Assembly: GCA_023431205.1 (NCBI GenBank)
Contig: JAEYXQ010000011.1
Span: 1 to 54,497, forward strand
Direction of reading: 5' to 3'
Origin: Pseudomonadota bacterium
Lineage (GTDB): Bacteria > Pseudomonadota > Alphaproteobacteria > Rhizobiales > Devosiaceae
Length of the DNA stretch: 54,497 nucleotides
Shown here piece by piece: positions 8,103 through 16,678 of this stretch (position 1 is its first letter; every line of letters starts with the position of its first letter). Made by a program: the position numbers and the translations under genes. The notes beneath the pieces are model-generated. The model had not been told where the DNA came from. It made no database searches and worked only from the letters and a program-made list of their open reading frames with translations.

Positions 8103-9083
8103 ATGAACTGGATCGACAACTTCGTCCGCCCCAAAATCCGCTCGCTGCTGACCAACAAGCGGGAAACCCCGGAGAACCTCTGGGTCAAGGACCCCGAGTC
8201 CGGCGAGATGGTGTTCTACCGCGACCTCGAGGCCAACCAATGGGTGGTGCCGAATTCCGGCCACCACATGAAGATCAAGCCGACCGACCGGCTCAAGACC
8301 TTCCTCGATGATGGCGCCTATGACCTGGTGCCGGTCGCCGGCGTGCCGGTGGACCCGCTGAAGTTCCGCGACCAGAAGCGCTATGTCGACCGCTTGCGCG
8401 AGAACCGCAACAAGACCGGGTTCGAGGATTCGGTGATCGTTGCCACCGGCAAGCTCTACAAGCGCGACGTGACCGTCGCGATCCAGGATTTCGACTTCAT
8501 GGGCGGCTCGCTCGGCATGGCGGCCGGGCAGGGCATCATCACCGGTCTCGAGACGGCGGTGGAACGTCAGACGCCGTTCATCCTGTTCGTCTCCTCCGGC
8601 GGCGCCCGCATGCAGGAAGGCATTCTCAGCCTGATGCAGATGGCCCGCACCACTGTCGCCGTGCTGCGCCTGCGCGAGGCGGGCTTGCCCTTCTTCGTGG
8701 TGCTGACCAACCCGACCACCGGCGGCGTCACCGCCTCCTACGCCATGCTCGGCGACGTGCATCTGGCCGAGCCTGGCGCCCTGATCGGCTTTGCCGGCCA
8801 GCGCGTCATCGAGCAGACCATCCGCGAGAAGCTGCCCAAGGGCTTCCAGCGCTCCGAATACCTCTACGAGCACGGCATGGTCGACATGGTGGTGCACCGG
8901 CACAACCTGCGCTCCACCATCGGCTCGCTGGCAGCGATCCTCACCAAGGCAGAGCCCATTGGCGAATTGACCTCCACCGCTCCGGCGCTGGCAGCACAGG
9001 CCAGCCTGCGCGACGCCGCCGTCGCCGCCGAGGGTGATCTCGATGACGAGGCAACGCCCCCCAGCGCCGCTCACGCCGAGTAG
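8103..9083 (+). CDS. accD: Acetyl-CoA carboxylase carboxyltransferase subunit beta
   Basis: With AccA it transfers the carboxyl group from biotin to acetyl-CoA, the first committed step of fatty acid synthesis. The 326-residue product has the crotonase-like core (FMGGSLGMAAGQ, SSGGARMQEG, NPTTGGVTASYAMLGD). The N-terminal zinc ribbon that E. coli AccD uses is degenerate: the four cysteine positions read D30, S33, V49 and S52. Partial cysteine loss is known in Hyphomicrobiales; here all four are gone. A short Ala/Glu-rich tail follows the core. A CtrA-like box lies directly behind the stop codon. Confidence 0.95.
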   Translation: MNWIDNFVRPKIRSLLTNKRETPENLWVKDPESGEMVFYRDLEANQWVVPNSGHHMKIKPTDRLKTFLDDGAYDLVPVAGVPVDPLKFRDQKRYVDRLRENRNKTGFEDSVIVATGKLYKRDVTVAIQDFDFMGGSLGMAAGQGIITGLETAVERQTPFILFVSSGGARMQEGILSLMQMARTTVAVLRLREAGLPFFVVLTNPTTGGVTASYAMLGDVHLAEPGALIGFAGQRVIEQTIREKLPKGFQRSEYLYEHGMVDMVVHRHNLRSTIGSLAAILTKAEPIGELTSTAPALAAQASLRDAAVAAEGDLDDEATPPSAAHAE

Positions 9084-9086
9084 CTC

Positions 9087-9101
9087 TTTACCGCCACTTA
9101 A
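9087..9101 (+). promoter_or_regulatory. CtrA-like box upstream of the first chemoreceptor gene
   Basis: TTTA-N7-TTAA differs by one base from the CtrA consensus TTAA-N7-TTAA. It ends 57 bases upstream of the chosen chemoreceptor start. A perfect version precedes the second chemoreceptor gene at a similar distance. CtrA commonly controls motility and chemotaxis genes in alphaproteobacteria. Confidence 0.5.
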
Positions 9102-9158
9102 GCACGTTTGGTTACCCTGCAGGTGTCCGCCGCTTCCTCTGGGAGCGGCGATTCTGCC

Positions 9159-11684
9159 ATGTGGAGAACCGCCGTGACCAAGTCCGCCATGCCGATCGCC
9201 CGCAAGCTGCCGCTGGCGCTGCTGGGGTCTGCCTTGCTCGTGAGCCTGGGCGTGGGCACGGCCAGTTATCTGATCGGCTCCCAGGCGCTGCGGGCGTCGG
9301 CGGAAACCAACCTCATGACGCTGGCGACCGAGCGCGCGGCGGCTGTGGAAAGCTACCTCGCCTCGGTCGAGGACGATCTCGTTGCCACCTCCCGCTCCGA
9401 GGGCACGGTGCAGGCGCTCCGCGATTTCGCTGGCGCCTGGTTGCAGTTCGGCGCTGATCCCACGGCGGCCGTGCGCAAGAGCTATGTCGAGGACAATCCG
9501 AACAAGGACGATCTTGCCGCGCTCGAGACGCTGGGCACGACCGGCGCCTATGACGTCACCCACACCCGCTTCCACTCCACCTTCAGGGACCAGGTGGAGA
9601 CTCGCGGCTATCGCGACCTCTATCTCTTCGACGCCAAGGGAGCGCTGGTCTACTCCGTGACCAAGGGCGAGGATTTCGGCACCAGCTTTGCCGAGGGTGG
9701 ACCGTTCGCCGGCACCACCCTTGGCGGCCTCGTGCAGGTGGTCATTGCCAGCGAAGACCCCGAGCTGGTGGTGTTCGCCGACTTCGCTGGCTACCCGGCC
9801 GCTGCTGGCGCACCGGCAAGCTTTTTTGCCAAGCCGGTGTACAACGCCCAGGGCCGCAAGATCGGCGTTCTCGCCCTGCAACTGCCGCCGGAACGGCTCG
9901 ACGGCGTGGTCGGCAAGCGCGATACGCTTGGTGAAACCGGCGAGGTGCTGGTGGTCGGCGGCGATACGCTGCTGCGCTCGGACTCGGTGTTCATCGACGG
10001 TGCCGACGCCATGGTGACCTCGCTGGCGAGCCCGGTGGTGGATGCGGCAGTCGCGGGTGAAACCCGGCTGGGTGAGAGCCACGACTATCGCAACATGAAC
10101 ATGCTGGTCGCGGCAGCCCCCGTCACGACGCCGGAAGGAAACTGGGCCGCGGTGGCGGTTATGGGCATGGACGAGGTGCTGACCCCCGTCACCCGCATGC
10201 GTGACATGATGCTGGCCATCGGCGCCGGGCTGATGCTGCTGGTCGGCATCGGCGGCCTCGCCTTCTCCCGCACCCTCACGCGCCCGATCACCCGCCTCAC
10301 CGGCACCATGGACACTCTCGCCAAGGGAGACGTCATGGTCGACGTCCCGGGCACCGATCGCGGCGATGAACTCGGCGCCATGGCGCGAGCCGTGGAAGTG
10401 TTCCGCGAGAACGCCGAGAAAGTGGCCGCGCTCACGGAGGCGGAGGCTGCCCGAGTGCTGTCCGCACAGGCGGAGCGAGCCGAAATGATGGCAAGCCTCC
10501 AGCGGGCTTTCGGCGACGTCGTCGATGCAGCCGTTGCCGGCGACTTCTCGCGCCGGGTCGATGCGACCTTCCCGGATGCCGAACTCAACGCCCTTGCGGC
10601 TTCGGTGAACGACCTCGTCGAAACAGTGGACCGGGGTCTGACCGAGACTGGCAGCGTGCTGGCAGCACTGGCGGATGCCGACCTGACGCGGCGGCTCGAA
10701 GGCGAGTACCGGGGTGCCTTCGCCCGGCTCAAGTCCGACACCAACGCCGTGGCCGAGCGGCTGGGCGAAATCGTCAGCCAGCTGCGGGCAACCTCCAGCG
10801 CGCTCAAGAGTGCCACCGGCGAGATTCTGTCTGGCGCCAACGACCTGAGCGAACGCACCACGCGGCAGGCCGCGACCATCGAAGAGACGTCCGCCACCAT
10901 GGAACAGCTGGCCTCCACGGTCGCCGGCAATGCGCAGAAGGCGGAGAGCGCCAATCAGCAGGCACAGGCCGTGGCACGGACGGCCGAGGCTGGCGGCGCG
11001 GTGATGGCCGAGGCCAATGCCGCGATGGAACGGATCACCCAGTCCTCGGCCAAGATCTCCAGCATCATCGGCATGATCGATGACATCGCCTTCCAGACCA
11101 ACCTTCTGGCGCTCAACGCCTCGGTGGAAGCCGCTCGCGCCGGCGACGCCGGCAAGGGCTTCGCCGTGGTGGCCGTGGAAGTCCGCCGGCTGGCGCAGTC
11201 CGCCGCCAATGCCTCCTCGGAGGTGAAGGTGCTGATCGAGCAGTCGGCGGCGCAGGTGCAGGGTGGATCGCGCCTGGTGGCGGAAGCCGCCGACAAGATC
11301 GCCAGCATGCAGGCTGCCATCTCCGAAAACACCGCCGCCCTGCAGGCGATTGCCCGCGACAGCCACGAGCAGGCCCTGTCCATCGACGAGGTCAACTCGT
11401 CGGTGCGCACGCTGGACGAGGCCACGCAGCACAATGCCGCGCTTGTCGAGGAGATCAACGCCGCCATCGAGCAGACGGAGGCGCAGGCCACCGAACTCGA
11501 CCGCGTGGTCGATATCTTCACCGTCTCGACCAGCGGCAAGCCAGCCGTGGCCGCGACGCCTGCCAATCCCCAGCAGCCGGTTGGCGGTGTGCGGGGCCTG
11601 CAGAACAAGCTCAAGGCGGTCGCCGGCACCTACCTCCGCCGCGGGGGCAATGCCGCCGAGAAGGCGGACTGGGCCGAGTTCTAG
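9159..11684 (+). CDS. Methyl-accepting chemotaxis protein with tandem HAMP-like regions
   Basis: Transmembrane chemoreceptor of 841 residues. It has a first membrane helix at about residues 17-40, a periplasmic sensor of about 310 residues that I would call Cache-like only tentatively, a second helix at about 350-370, a HAMP domain and a further HAMP-like region (about 465-560), then the signalling hairpin with the strongly conserved tip FQTNLLALNASVEAARAG near 645-662. The C-terminus is ADWAEF, resembling the xWxxF pentapeptide that tethers CheR/CheB. The ATG at 9159 follows GGGAGCGG; upstream in-frame TTG codons lack a ribosome site. It sits between accD and folC, which are usually adjacent. 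Confidence 0.93.
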   Translation: MWRTAVTKSAMPIARKLPLALLGSALLVSLGVGTASYLIGSQALRASAETNLMTLATERAAAVESYLASVEDDLVATSRSEGTVQALRDFAGAWLQFGADPTAAVRKSYVEDNPNKDDLAALETLGTTGAYDVTHTRFHSTFRDQVETRGYRDLYLFDAKGALVYSVTKGEDFGTSFAEGGPFAGTTLGGLVQVVIASEDPELVVFADFAGYPAAAGAPASFFAKPVYNAQGRKIGVLALQLPPERLDGVVGKRDTLGETGEVLVVGGDTLLRSDSVFIDGADAMVTSLASPVVDAAVAGETRLGESHDYRNMNMLVAAAPVTTPEGNWAAVAVMGMDEVLTPVTRMRDMMLAIGAGLMLLVGIGGLAFSRTLTRPITRLTGTMDTLAKGDVMVDVPGTDRGDELGAMARAVEVFRENAEKVAALTEAEAARVLSAQAERAEMMASLQRAFGDVVDAAVAGDFSRRVDATFPDAELNALAASVNDLVETVDRGLTETGSVLAALADADLTRRLEGEYRGAFARLKSDTNAVAERLGEIVSQLRATSSALKSATGEILSGANDLSERTTRQAATIEETSATMEQLASTVAGNAQKAESANQQAQAVARTAEAGGAVMAEANAAMERITQSSAKISSIIGMIDDIAFQTNLLALNASVEAARAGDAGKGFAVVAVEVRRLAQSAANASSEVKVLIEQSAAQVQGGSRLVAEAADKIASMQAAISENTAALQAIARDSHEQALSIDEVNSSVRTLDEATQHNAALVEEINAAIEQTEAQATELDRVVDIFTVSTSGKPAVAATPANPQQPVGGVRGLQNKLKAVAGTYLRRGGNAAEKADWAEF

Positions 11685-11750
11685 CGTTGGGGCATTGAGC
11701 CGCGGGCCGATCAGGGGTACCTGATCGGCTCCAGCCAGCTCATCAAGATC

Positions 11751-13043
11751 ATGTCCCGCACCGACGCCATCCTCGCGCGCCTGTCGCGCCTGCATCCCAA
11801 GCTGATCGACCTCAGCCTCGACCGGCTGTTGCCGCTCCTGTCGGCACTCGGCGATCCCCATCGGCACCTGCCCCCGACCATCCATGTCGCCGGCACCAAC
11901 GCCAAGGGATCGACCATTGCCTATCTGCGCGCCTTCCTCGAAGCGGCAGGCCAGCGGGTGCATGTCTACAATTCGCCCCACCTGGTGCGCTTCAACGAGC
12001 GCATCCGCCTTGCCGGCACGCTGGTGGGGACTCGGCGGCTCAACGCTACGCTCGAGCGGGTGGAGGCGGTCAATGCCGGCCGGCCGATTACCTTCTTCGA
12101 GGTAACCACCGCCGCCGCCTTCGTGCTGTTTGCCGAAACGCCTGCCGACTACCTGCTGCTCGAGACCGGCATGGGCGGCACCTACGACACCACCAATGTG
12201 GTCGAGCATCCGCTCGGCACCATCATCACCCCGGTGGACTACGATCACCAGGGATTCCTCGGCAACTCGCTGGCCGAAATTGCCGCCAACAAGGCCGGCA
12301 TCCTCAAGCGCGGCAGCCTGTCGGTGATGGGCCTGCAGCGGCCAGAGGGACGCGCCGTGCTGGAGCGGGCCGCACATCGGCTCGGCATTCGCCCGCTCTG
12401 GCAGGGCGAGGATTTCCACGGTGACGAACAGGATGGACGCATGGTGTACCAGGACGAGCAGGGCCTGCTCGATCTGCCGCCGCCGGCCCTGCTCGGCCGC
12501 CACCAGTTCGACAATGCTGCCCTGGCCATCGCCGCCGCCCGGCACTTCGGATTGCCGCTGGATGAAGCGGCGTTCGCCAGGGGGATGCGGAACGTGGTGT
12601 GGCCGGCGCGCATGATGCCGCTGCCGGGGCCATTGCGCGACCGGCTGGGTCCGGGGGCGGAGCTCTGGCTCGACGGCGGCCACAACCCGCACGGCGCGGC
12701 GGCTCTGGCGCGGACCGTTGCGGAACTTGCGGCCACTCGACCGGCGCCGCTGATCCTGATCATGGGGATGATGAACAATCGCGATCCGGCGGACTTCCTC
12801 AAGCCCTTCGCCGGCATGGTGCAGGAGGTGCTTGGCGTCGCTATACCCGGCGAGGCCAATGCTCACTCCGCCTCCGACGTCGCTGCTGCTGCGCAGCGCG
12901 CGGGGTATCCGGCCCAGGCAATGCGTTCCCTCAGTTCGGCACTGACACGTGCAGCACAAACGCCGGGCGCCCGGGTGCTGATTTGCGGCTCGCTCTATCT
13001 TGCCGGCGATGTTCTCGCCAGAAACCGTACCCCTCCTGACTGA
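11751..13043 (+). CDS. folC: Bifunctional folylpolyglutamate synthase / dihydrofolate synthase
   Basis: Mur-ligase-type enzyme that adds glutamate to dihydropteroate and to reduced folates. The 430-residue product carries the ATP-binding loop GTNAKGST at residues 48-55, the HLVRFNERIR motif of the family, the FFEVTTAAAF segment and, in the C-terminal domain, LDGGHNPHGAAAL. In relatives it directly follows accD; here a chemoreceptor gene intervenes. It is convergent with the peroxiredoxin gene. Confidence 0.95.
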   Translation: MSRTDAILARLSRLHPKLIDLSLDRLLPLLSALGDPHRHLPPTIHVAGTNAKGSTIAYLRAFLEAAGQRVHVYNSPHLVRFNERIRLAGTLVGTRRLNATLERVEAVNAGRPITFFEVTTAAAFVLFAETPADYLLLETGMGGTYDTTNVVEHPLGTIITPVDYDHQGFLGNSLAEIAANKAGILKRGSLSVMGLQRPEGRAVLERAAHRLGIRPLWQGEDFHGDEQDGRMVYQDEQGLLDLPPPALLGRHQFDNAALAIAAARHFGLPLDEAAFARGMRNVVWPARMMPLPGPLRDRLGPGAELWLDGGHNPHGAAALARTVAELAATRPAPLILIMGMMNNRDPADFLKPFAGMVQEVLGVAIPGEANAHSASDVAAAAQRAGYPAQAMRSLSSALTRAAQTPGARVLICGSLYLAGDVLARNRTPPD

Positions 13044-13090
13044 GCCCTGCTGCCACAAGGCAGTGTCGCACGCTGCCGCTGTGCGGGGGC

Positions 13091-13121
13091 AAAAGAAAAG
13101 GGCGGCTGTGGCCAGCCGCCC
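13091..13121 (-). terminator. Intrinsic terminator of the peroxiredoxin gene
   Basis: Read on the minus strand, GGGCGGCT pairs with AGCCGCCC around a six-base loop and is followed by TTTTCTTTT. The plus-strand reading lacks a good T-run, so it serves mainly the minus-strand gene. Confidence 0.85.
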
Positions 13122-13153
13122 AGTTTGTCAGGGAGAAAACGTGTGCGCTTGGT

Positions 13154-13789
13154 TCAAGCGCGGGGCTGGGGAACAATGCGGAGGTAGGGCTTCAGTTCCT
13201 TCCAGCCTTCCGGATACTTTTCGCGCGCGGCTTCGTTGGAAACGGCCGGCACGATGATGACGTCCTCGCCATTCTTCCAGTTCACCGGGGTAGCGACCTG
13301 GTGCTTGGCGGTGAGCTGCAGCGAATCGATCACGCGCAGCACTTCGTCGAAGTTGCGGCCGGTTGAGGCCGGGTACTCGATCTTGAGCTTCACCTTCTTG
13401 TCCGGCCCGATCACGAACACCGAGCGCACCGTCAGGGTATTATCGGCGTTCGGGTGGATCATGTCGTACTGGCGGGCGACCTCACCGCTGGTATCGGCCA
13501 GGAGCGGGAAGTTCAGGGCCGTTCCCTGGGTTTCCTCGATATCCTTGGCCCAGCCGGCATGGTCCTCCAGCTTGTCGACGGACAGGCCGAGCACCTTGAC
13601 GCCGCGCTTGGCGAACTCGTCCTTGAGCTTGGCGGTGTAGCCGAGCTCGGTGGTGCACACCGGGGTGAAGTTCTTGGGGTGGCTGAACAGCACCGCCCAG
13701 GAGCCTTCGATATAGTCGTAGAAGTGGATCGGACCCTCGGTGGAGTCAAGGGTGAAATCGGGGGCGGTGTCGCCGATGAGAATTGCCAT
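13154..13789 (-). CDS. 1-Cys peroxiredoxin (Prx6 type)
   Basis: Thiol peroxidase that reduces hydrogen peroxide and organic hydroperoxides. The 211-residue product has the peroxidatic cysteine in FTPVCTTE, the only cysteine in the protein, which places it in the 1-Cys Prx6 class and means it needs an external reductant. The long C-terminal domain with the PAVSNEAAREKYP segment is characteristic of Prx6. It stands alone with its own terminator. Confidence 0.94.
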   Translation of the reverse strand: MAILIGDTAPDFTLDSTEGPIHFYDYIEGSWAVLFSHPKNFTPVCTTELGYTAKLKDEFAKRGVKVLGLSVDKLEDHAGWAKDIEETQGTALNFPLLADTSGEVARQYDMIHPNADNTLTVRSVFVIGPDKKVKLKIEYPASTGRNFDEVLRVIDSLQLTAKHQVATPVNWKNGEDVIIVPAVSNEAAREKYPEGWKELKPYLRIVPQPRA

Positions 13790-13953
13790 AACCTGCTCTT
13801 CCTTCCGACGTGGGTCGCACGTCCTCGTTCGGCTCTGAATATCGTCACCGCGGACGCAAACTTCAGCCGCACAAGGGGAAATTGTTTTACGAATGTGCGC
13901 GGGTGCGCGCCATAAGCTTCCACTTTCCCCCTCGGAAGGGGAATTGGCCGGAA

Positions 13954-14472
13954 CTACTGGGTATTGACCGTGGCGGGCACGGCACCGGGCGCCCCCTCGC
14001 TCCAGGTCACGTCCTCGCCGGCAAGCGGAATGACGGACAGGCTCATCTTGCCCGAACCCTGCTGAATCTGGCGGGCATGGGCGAGGTAGATGAGCGAGTT
14101 GTTGGTGGCGTCATAGATGCGGGTGACCCGCAGCGACTTCCAAATCAGCGAGCGCCCTTCGCGGAAGATTTCCTCGCCGCCGGGGCGGGTCGAGATGTCG
14201 CCGATGGTGACGGGGCCGGTCACCGAGCAGTCGAGCGCCGAGTAGGAGGGATCCTCGAACCAGTTGCCCTGGCTCATGCGATCGAGGAACGAGCGGTTGA
14301 AGTAGGCCAGGTGGCAGACAACACCGTCGATGTCCGGATCGGCCAGTGCATCGATGGCGATGTCGTTGCCGGTCCAGTCGACACCGACCGAGGCCACCTG
14401 CCCCGCATCGCCACAGCTGGTCAGGAGCAGCGCCGTTCCGGCGGCAGCGGCGAGGCGGGCGAAGAGGTTCAT
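13954..14472 (-). CDS. creA: CreA family lipoprotein
   Basis: A 172-residue protein of the CreA family, named from the E. coli creABCD locus but of unknown biochemical role. The N-terminus is a lipoprotein signal with lipobox LLTSC and lipidated Cys20. The body shows the family blocks VGVDWTGNDI, GVVCHLAYFNR, NWFEDPS, VTIGDI and SLIWKSLRVTRIYD, and two further cysteines that could form a disulphide. No creB/creC/creD is nearby. It lies downstream of the amino acid permease gene on the same strand. Confidence 0.9.
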   Translation of the reverse strand: MNLFARLAAAAGTALLLTSCGDAGQVASVGVDWTGNDIAIDALADPDIDGVVCHLAYFNRSFLDRMSQGNWFEDPSYSALDCSVTGPVTIGDISTRPGGEEIFREGRSLIWKSLRVTRIYDATNNSLIYLAHARQIQQGSGKMSLSVIPLAGEDVTWSEGAPGAVPATVNTQ

Positions 14473-14520
14473 GGTGATCTCCTGGTGTTGGCTGACAGGT
14501 GGTTGCCGGTGCCTGCCTGT

Positions 14521-15342
14521 TCAAGGCTGGCGGGCGTTCCGATGCAGATAACGCTCCAGCAGCCGAACCAGCAGCGACAGCGAGATCGTCATGGTGAGAT
14601 AAAGGAATGCCACGACATTGTAGGTCTCGAAAAACAGGAAGCTCGATGAGGCGGACAGCTTGCCGAGCTGGGTGATGTCCTGCACGCCAAGCGCCGAGAC
14701 CAGGGCGGAATCCTTCACCATCGACACGAAGTCGTTGCCGAGCGGCGGCAGGATGGTCCGCAGCGCCTGGGGAAAGATCACCAGCCGGAAGCACTGCCAG
14801 CGGCTGAGGCCGAGGGAGCGTGCCGCCTCCAGTTGTCCCCGGTTCACCGCCTCTATGCCGGCCCGGAAGATTTCGGCGATGAAGGCCGAATAGCAGACGG
14901 TGAGCGCAAAGATCGCCCGCCAGACGAAATCGAAGCCACGCACGGTGGCCGGTTCGATCCAGCCCCAGCCGATCAGGGGTGCCGTCAGCCAGTTGAAGGC
15001 ACCGACCATGGCCGGCGCGGCGACGAAGGCGACATAGAACAGGAACACCAGGATCGGGATGCCGCGGATGATCTCGACATAGAAGGCGGCGATCTCGCGC
15101 AGCACCCGGACGTTCGAGGTCCGCGCCAGCGCGACAAGCAGGCCCGTAACGGTAGCGGCAAGAAAGGCGACCAGCGTCACCCACAGCGTCGTCACGACGC
15201 CGCCGGACAAGGTGCGGAAGATCGAGGCATAGGTCGCATCGGCAGTGATCGCCCACAGGCCGATGACGAACAGCAGCCCGATGGCGAGCAGCCACCAGGG
15301 AATGCGCGAGAGAATGGAGAGTGGACGCGGCCGGTAGGTCAT
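14521..15342 (-). CDS. Polar amino acid ABC transporter permease
   Basis: Inner-membrane permease of the His/Glu/Gln/Arg class, 273 residues. It has about five membrane helices and the EAA coupling loop EAARSLGLSRWQCFRLVIFPQ, which docks the ATPase. I chose the ATG at 15342 (MTYRPRPLS) because the longer open frame upstream translates a palindromic repeat. It is followed by creA and preceded by the binding-protein gene. No ATP-binding subunit gene is adjacent, so the ATPase must come from elsewhere in the genome. Confidence 0.92.
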   Translation of the reverse strand: MTYRPRPLSILSRIPWWLLAIGLLFVIGLWAITADATYASIFRTLSGGVVTTLWVTLVAFLAATVTGLLVALARTSNVRVLREIAAFYVEIIRGIPILVFLFYVAFVAAPAMVGAFNWLTAPLIGWGWIEPATVRGFDFVWRAIFALTVCYSAFIAEIFRAGIEAVNRGQLEAARSLGLSRWQCFRLVIFPQALRTILPPLGNDFVSMVKDSALVSALGVQDITQLGKLSASSSFLFFETYNVVAFLYLTMTISLSLLVRLLERYLHRNARQP

Positions 15343-15380
15343 GCTGTCGGATAGTCTCGCCAGGCCAGTGGAGAGTTCGA

Positions 15381-15487
15381 CACCCCCACCCTTGATCCCT
15401 CCCCACAAGGGGGAGGGAGACGATGAACACGGAACACACAGTCCTGCGCCTCCCTCCCCTTGATGGGGAGGGCATGAGGGTGGGGTG
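15381..15487. repeat. Large inverted repeat of the CCCTCACCC intergenic family
   Basis: Arms of about 39 bases pair imperfectly: the left begins CACCCCCACCCTTGATCCC and the right ends GGGCATGAGGGTGGGGTG, each with its own inner GGGGAGGG/CCCTCCCC hairpin. It fills the spacer between the binding-protein and permease genes. Similar elements occur at 27062-27100 and 44718-44799. Such C-rich palindromes are widespread between genes in Hyphomicrobiales; in RNA this would make a long stem that could separate expression of the two genes. Confidence 0.75.
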
Positions 15488-15498
15488 ACACCAGGCGC

Positions 15499-16293
15499 CT
15501 ACTCGGCGCCGTATTCGAAGAACCAGTGGTTGATGCGCTCCTCGAGCCAGCCCTCTGCTTCCAGTTGCGCCAGGGCGGCGTTGAACGGTTCGACGAGATC
15601 GGAGCCGGGGGTGAGGATGAAGCCGAACGGGTCGGACTTGATCGGCTCGCCGGCCTGCTTGAACGAGGTCGGATCGGCGCCGATATAGCCCGCCGACGCG
15701 GCCTGGTCGGCGATCACCGCATCGACATCGCCGGCTTTCACCGCCTGTACGGCCGCCCCGAAGCTGTCGAAGACCTTGACCCGCGCATTGCCCTCGTCGC
15801 CATCGAGAACGTCATAAATGGCGGTGTAGAAAGACGAGGTGCCGGCCTGCGCACCGAACAGCAGATCGGAGTGTTCGGCGAAGCTCTCGACACCGGTGAT
15901 GCGGTCCTCGTCGGCGCGCACCAGCAGGTACTGTTCCACGGTGATGAACGGATCGGTGAAGTCGATCTGCTCCTCGCGTTCCTCGGTGATGGTGATGCCA
16001 TCGGCGCCGACATCGAACTGGCCGGTCCGCACCGCCTCGATCATCACGTCCCAGGCGGTCAGGTCCCATTCGACGGTCGCGTTGAGGCGCCTGGCGATCT
16101 CGTTGACCACGTCGTATTCGAGCCCGATGCCCTCGCCGGTCTGCGGATCCGCAAAGTTCAGCGGGTAGTAGGCGTTCTCGGTGACGGCGCGGATGGTGCG
16201 GCCGCCGAGATCGGGCAGGTCCTGCGCCGAGGCGGGCACAAGGCCGAGTGCGAGAAGGCTGGCGGCAGCGGCAGCGATCGCTTTGCTGGTCAT
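15499..16293 (-). CDS. Amino acid ABC transporter substrate-binding protein (SBP family 3)
   Basis: Periplasmic binding protein of 264 residues that delivers an amino acid to the adjacent permease. Residues 1-23 are a signal peptide ending ASA. The mature part shows the family-3 pattern: ENAYYPLNF near the N-terminus, GLEYDVVNEIARRL, then GQFDVGADGITITEEREEQIDFTDPF as the ligand-binding hinge. The start at 16293 follows a GGGGAG ribosome site. The ligand cannot be named from sequence alone. Confidence 0.93.
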   Translation of the reverse strand: MTSKAIAAAAASLLALGLVPASAQDLPDLGGRTIRAVTENAYYPLNFADPQTGEGIGLEYDVVNEIARRLNATVEWDLTAWDVMIEAVRTGQFDVGADGITITEEREEQIDFTDPFITVEQYLLVRADEDRITGVESFAEHSDLLFGAQAGTSSFYTAIYDVLDGDEGNARVKVFDSFGAAVQAVKAGDVDAVIADQAASAGYIGADPTSFKQAGEPIKSDPFGFILTPGSDLVEPFNAALAQLEAEGWLEERINHWFFEYGAE

Positions 16294-16372
16294 GTGGACG
16301 GTCTCCCCAAGTGAAATCCGGCGCGACATTAGCGGATGGAAGGCTGGATTGGGAATGCCCGGCGGGTGCCGG

Positions 16373-16678
16373 TCAGTCGGTGTCAGTGCCGCGGGCGGCC
16401 ACCCGGTCGACATGACCCAGACTGCGCTCCGGATCGATGTGGTCGCGCACCATCTGCTTCAACACGCGACTGTCGGGAAAACCACCATCGCGCTTCCGCT
16501 CCCAGATCAGCTCGCCATCGAGCCTGATCTCGAAGATACCGCCGGTTCCGGGGACGAGGATAACTTCGCCCATTTCCGTGCCAAAGGTGGAGAGCACTTC
16601 CTGCGCCATCCAGGCCGACCGCAACAGCCAGTTGCACTGGGTGCAGTAGGTGATGGAGAGCCTGGGTCTGTCGCTCAC
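16373..16678 (-). CDS. SelT/SelW/SelH-type (Rdx) thioredoxin-like protein
   Basis: A 101-residue protein of the Rdx family, whose eukaryotic members include selenoproteins W, T and H. The redox motif is Cys12-x-x-Cys15 in ITYCTQCNW, with cysteine instead of selenocysteine. The later block GGIFEIRLDGELIWERK with GGFPDSRVLKQ is typical of bacterial members. The start GTG overlaps the stop of the upstream cyclic-nucleotide-binding gene (GTGA), so the two are translationally coupled. The physiological partner is unknown. Confidence 0.88.
   Translation of the reverse strand: MSDRPRLSITYCTQCNWLLRSAWMAQEVLSTFGTEMGEVILVPGTGGIFEIRLDGELIWERKRDGGFPDSRVLKQMVRDHIDPERSLGHVDRVAARGTDTD

Noticed and set aside
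6054..13058. A 2334-codon open frame on the minus strand across trpB to folC
   Set aside because: It runs antisense to five well-supported genes, is full of low-complexity His/Gly/Arg composition and matches no family; it reflects the high GC third positions of the real genes.
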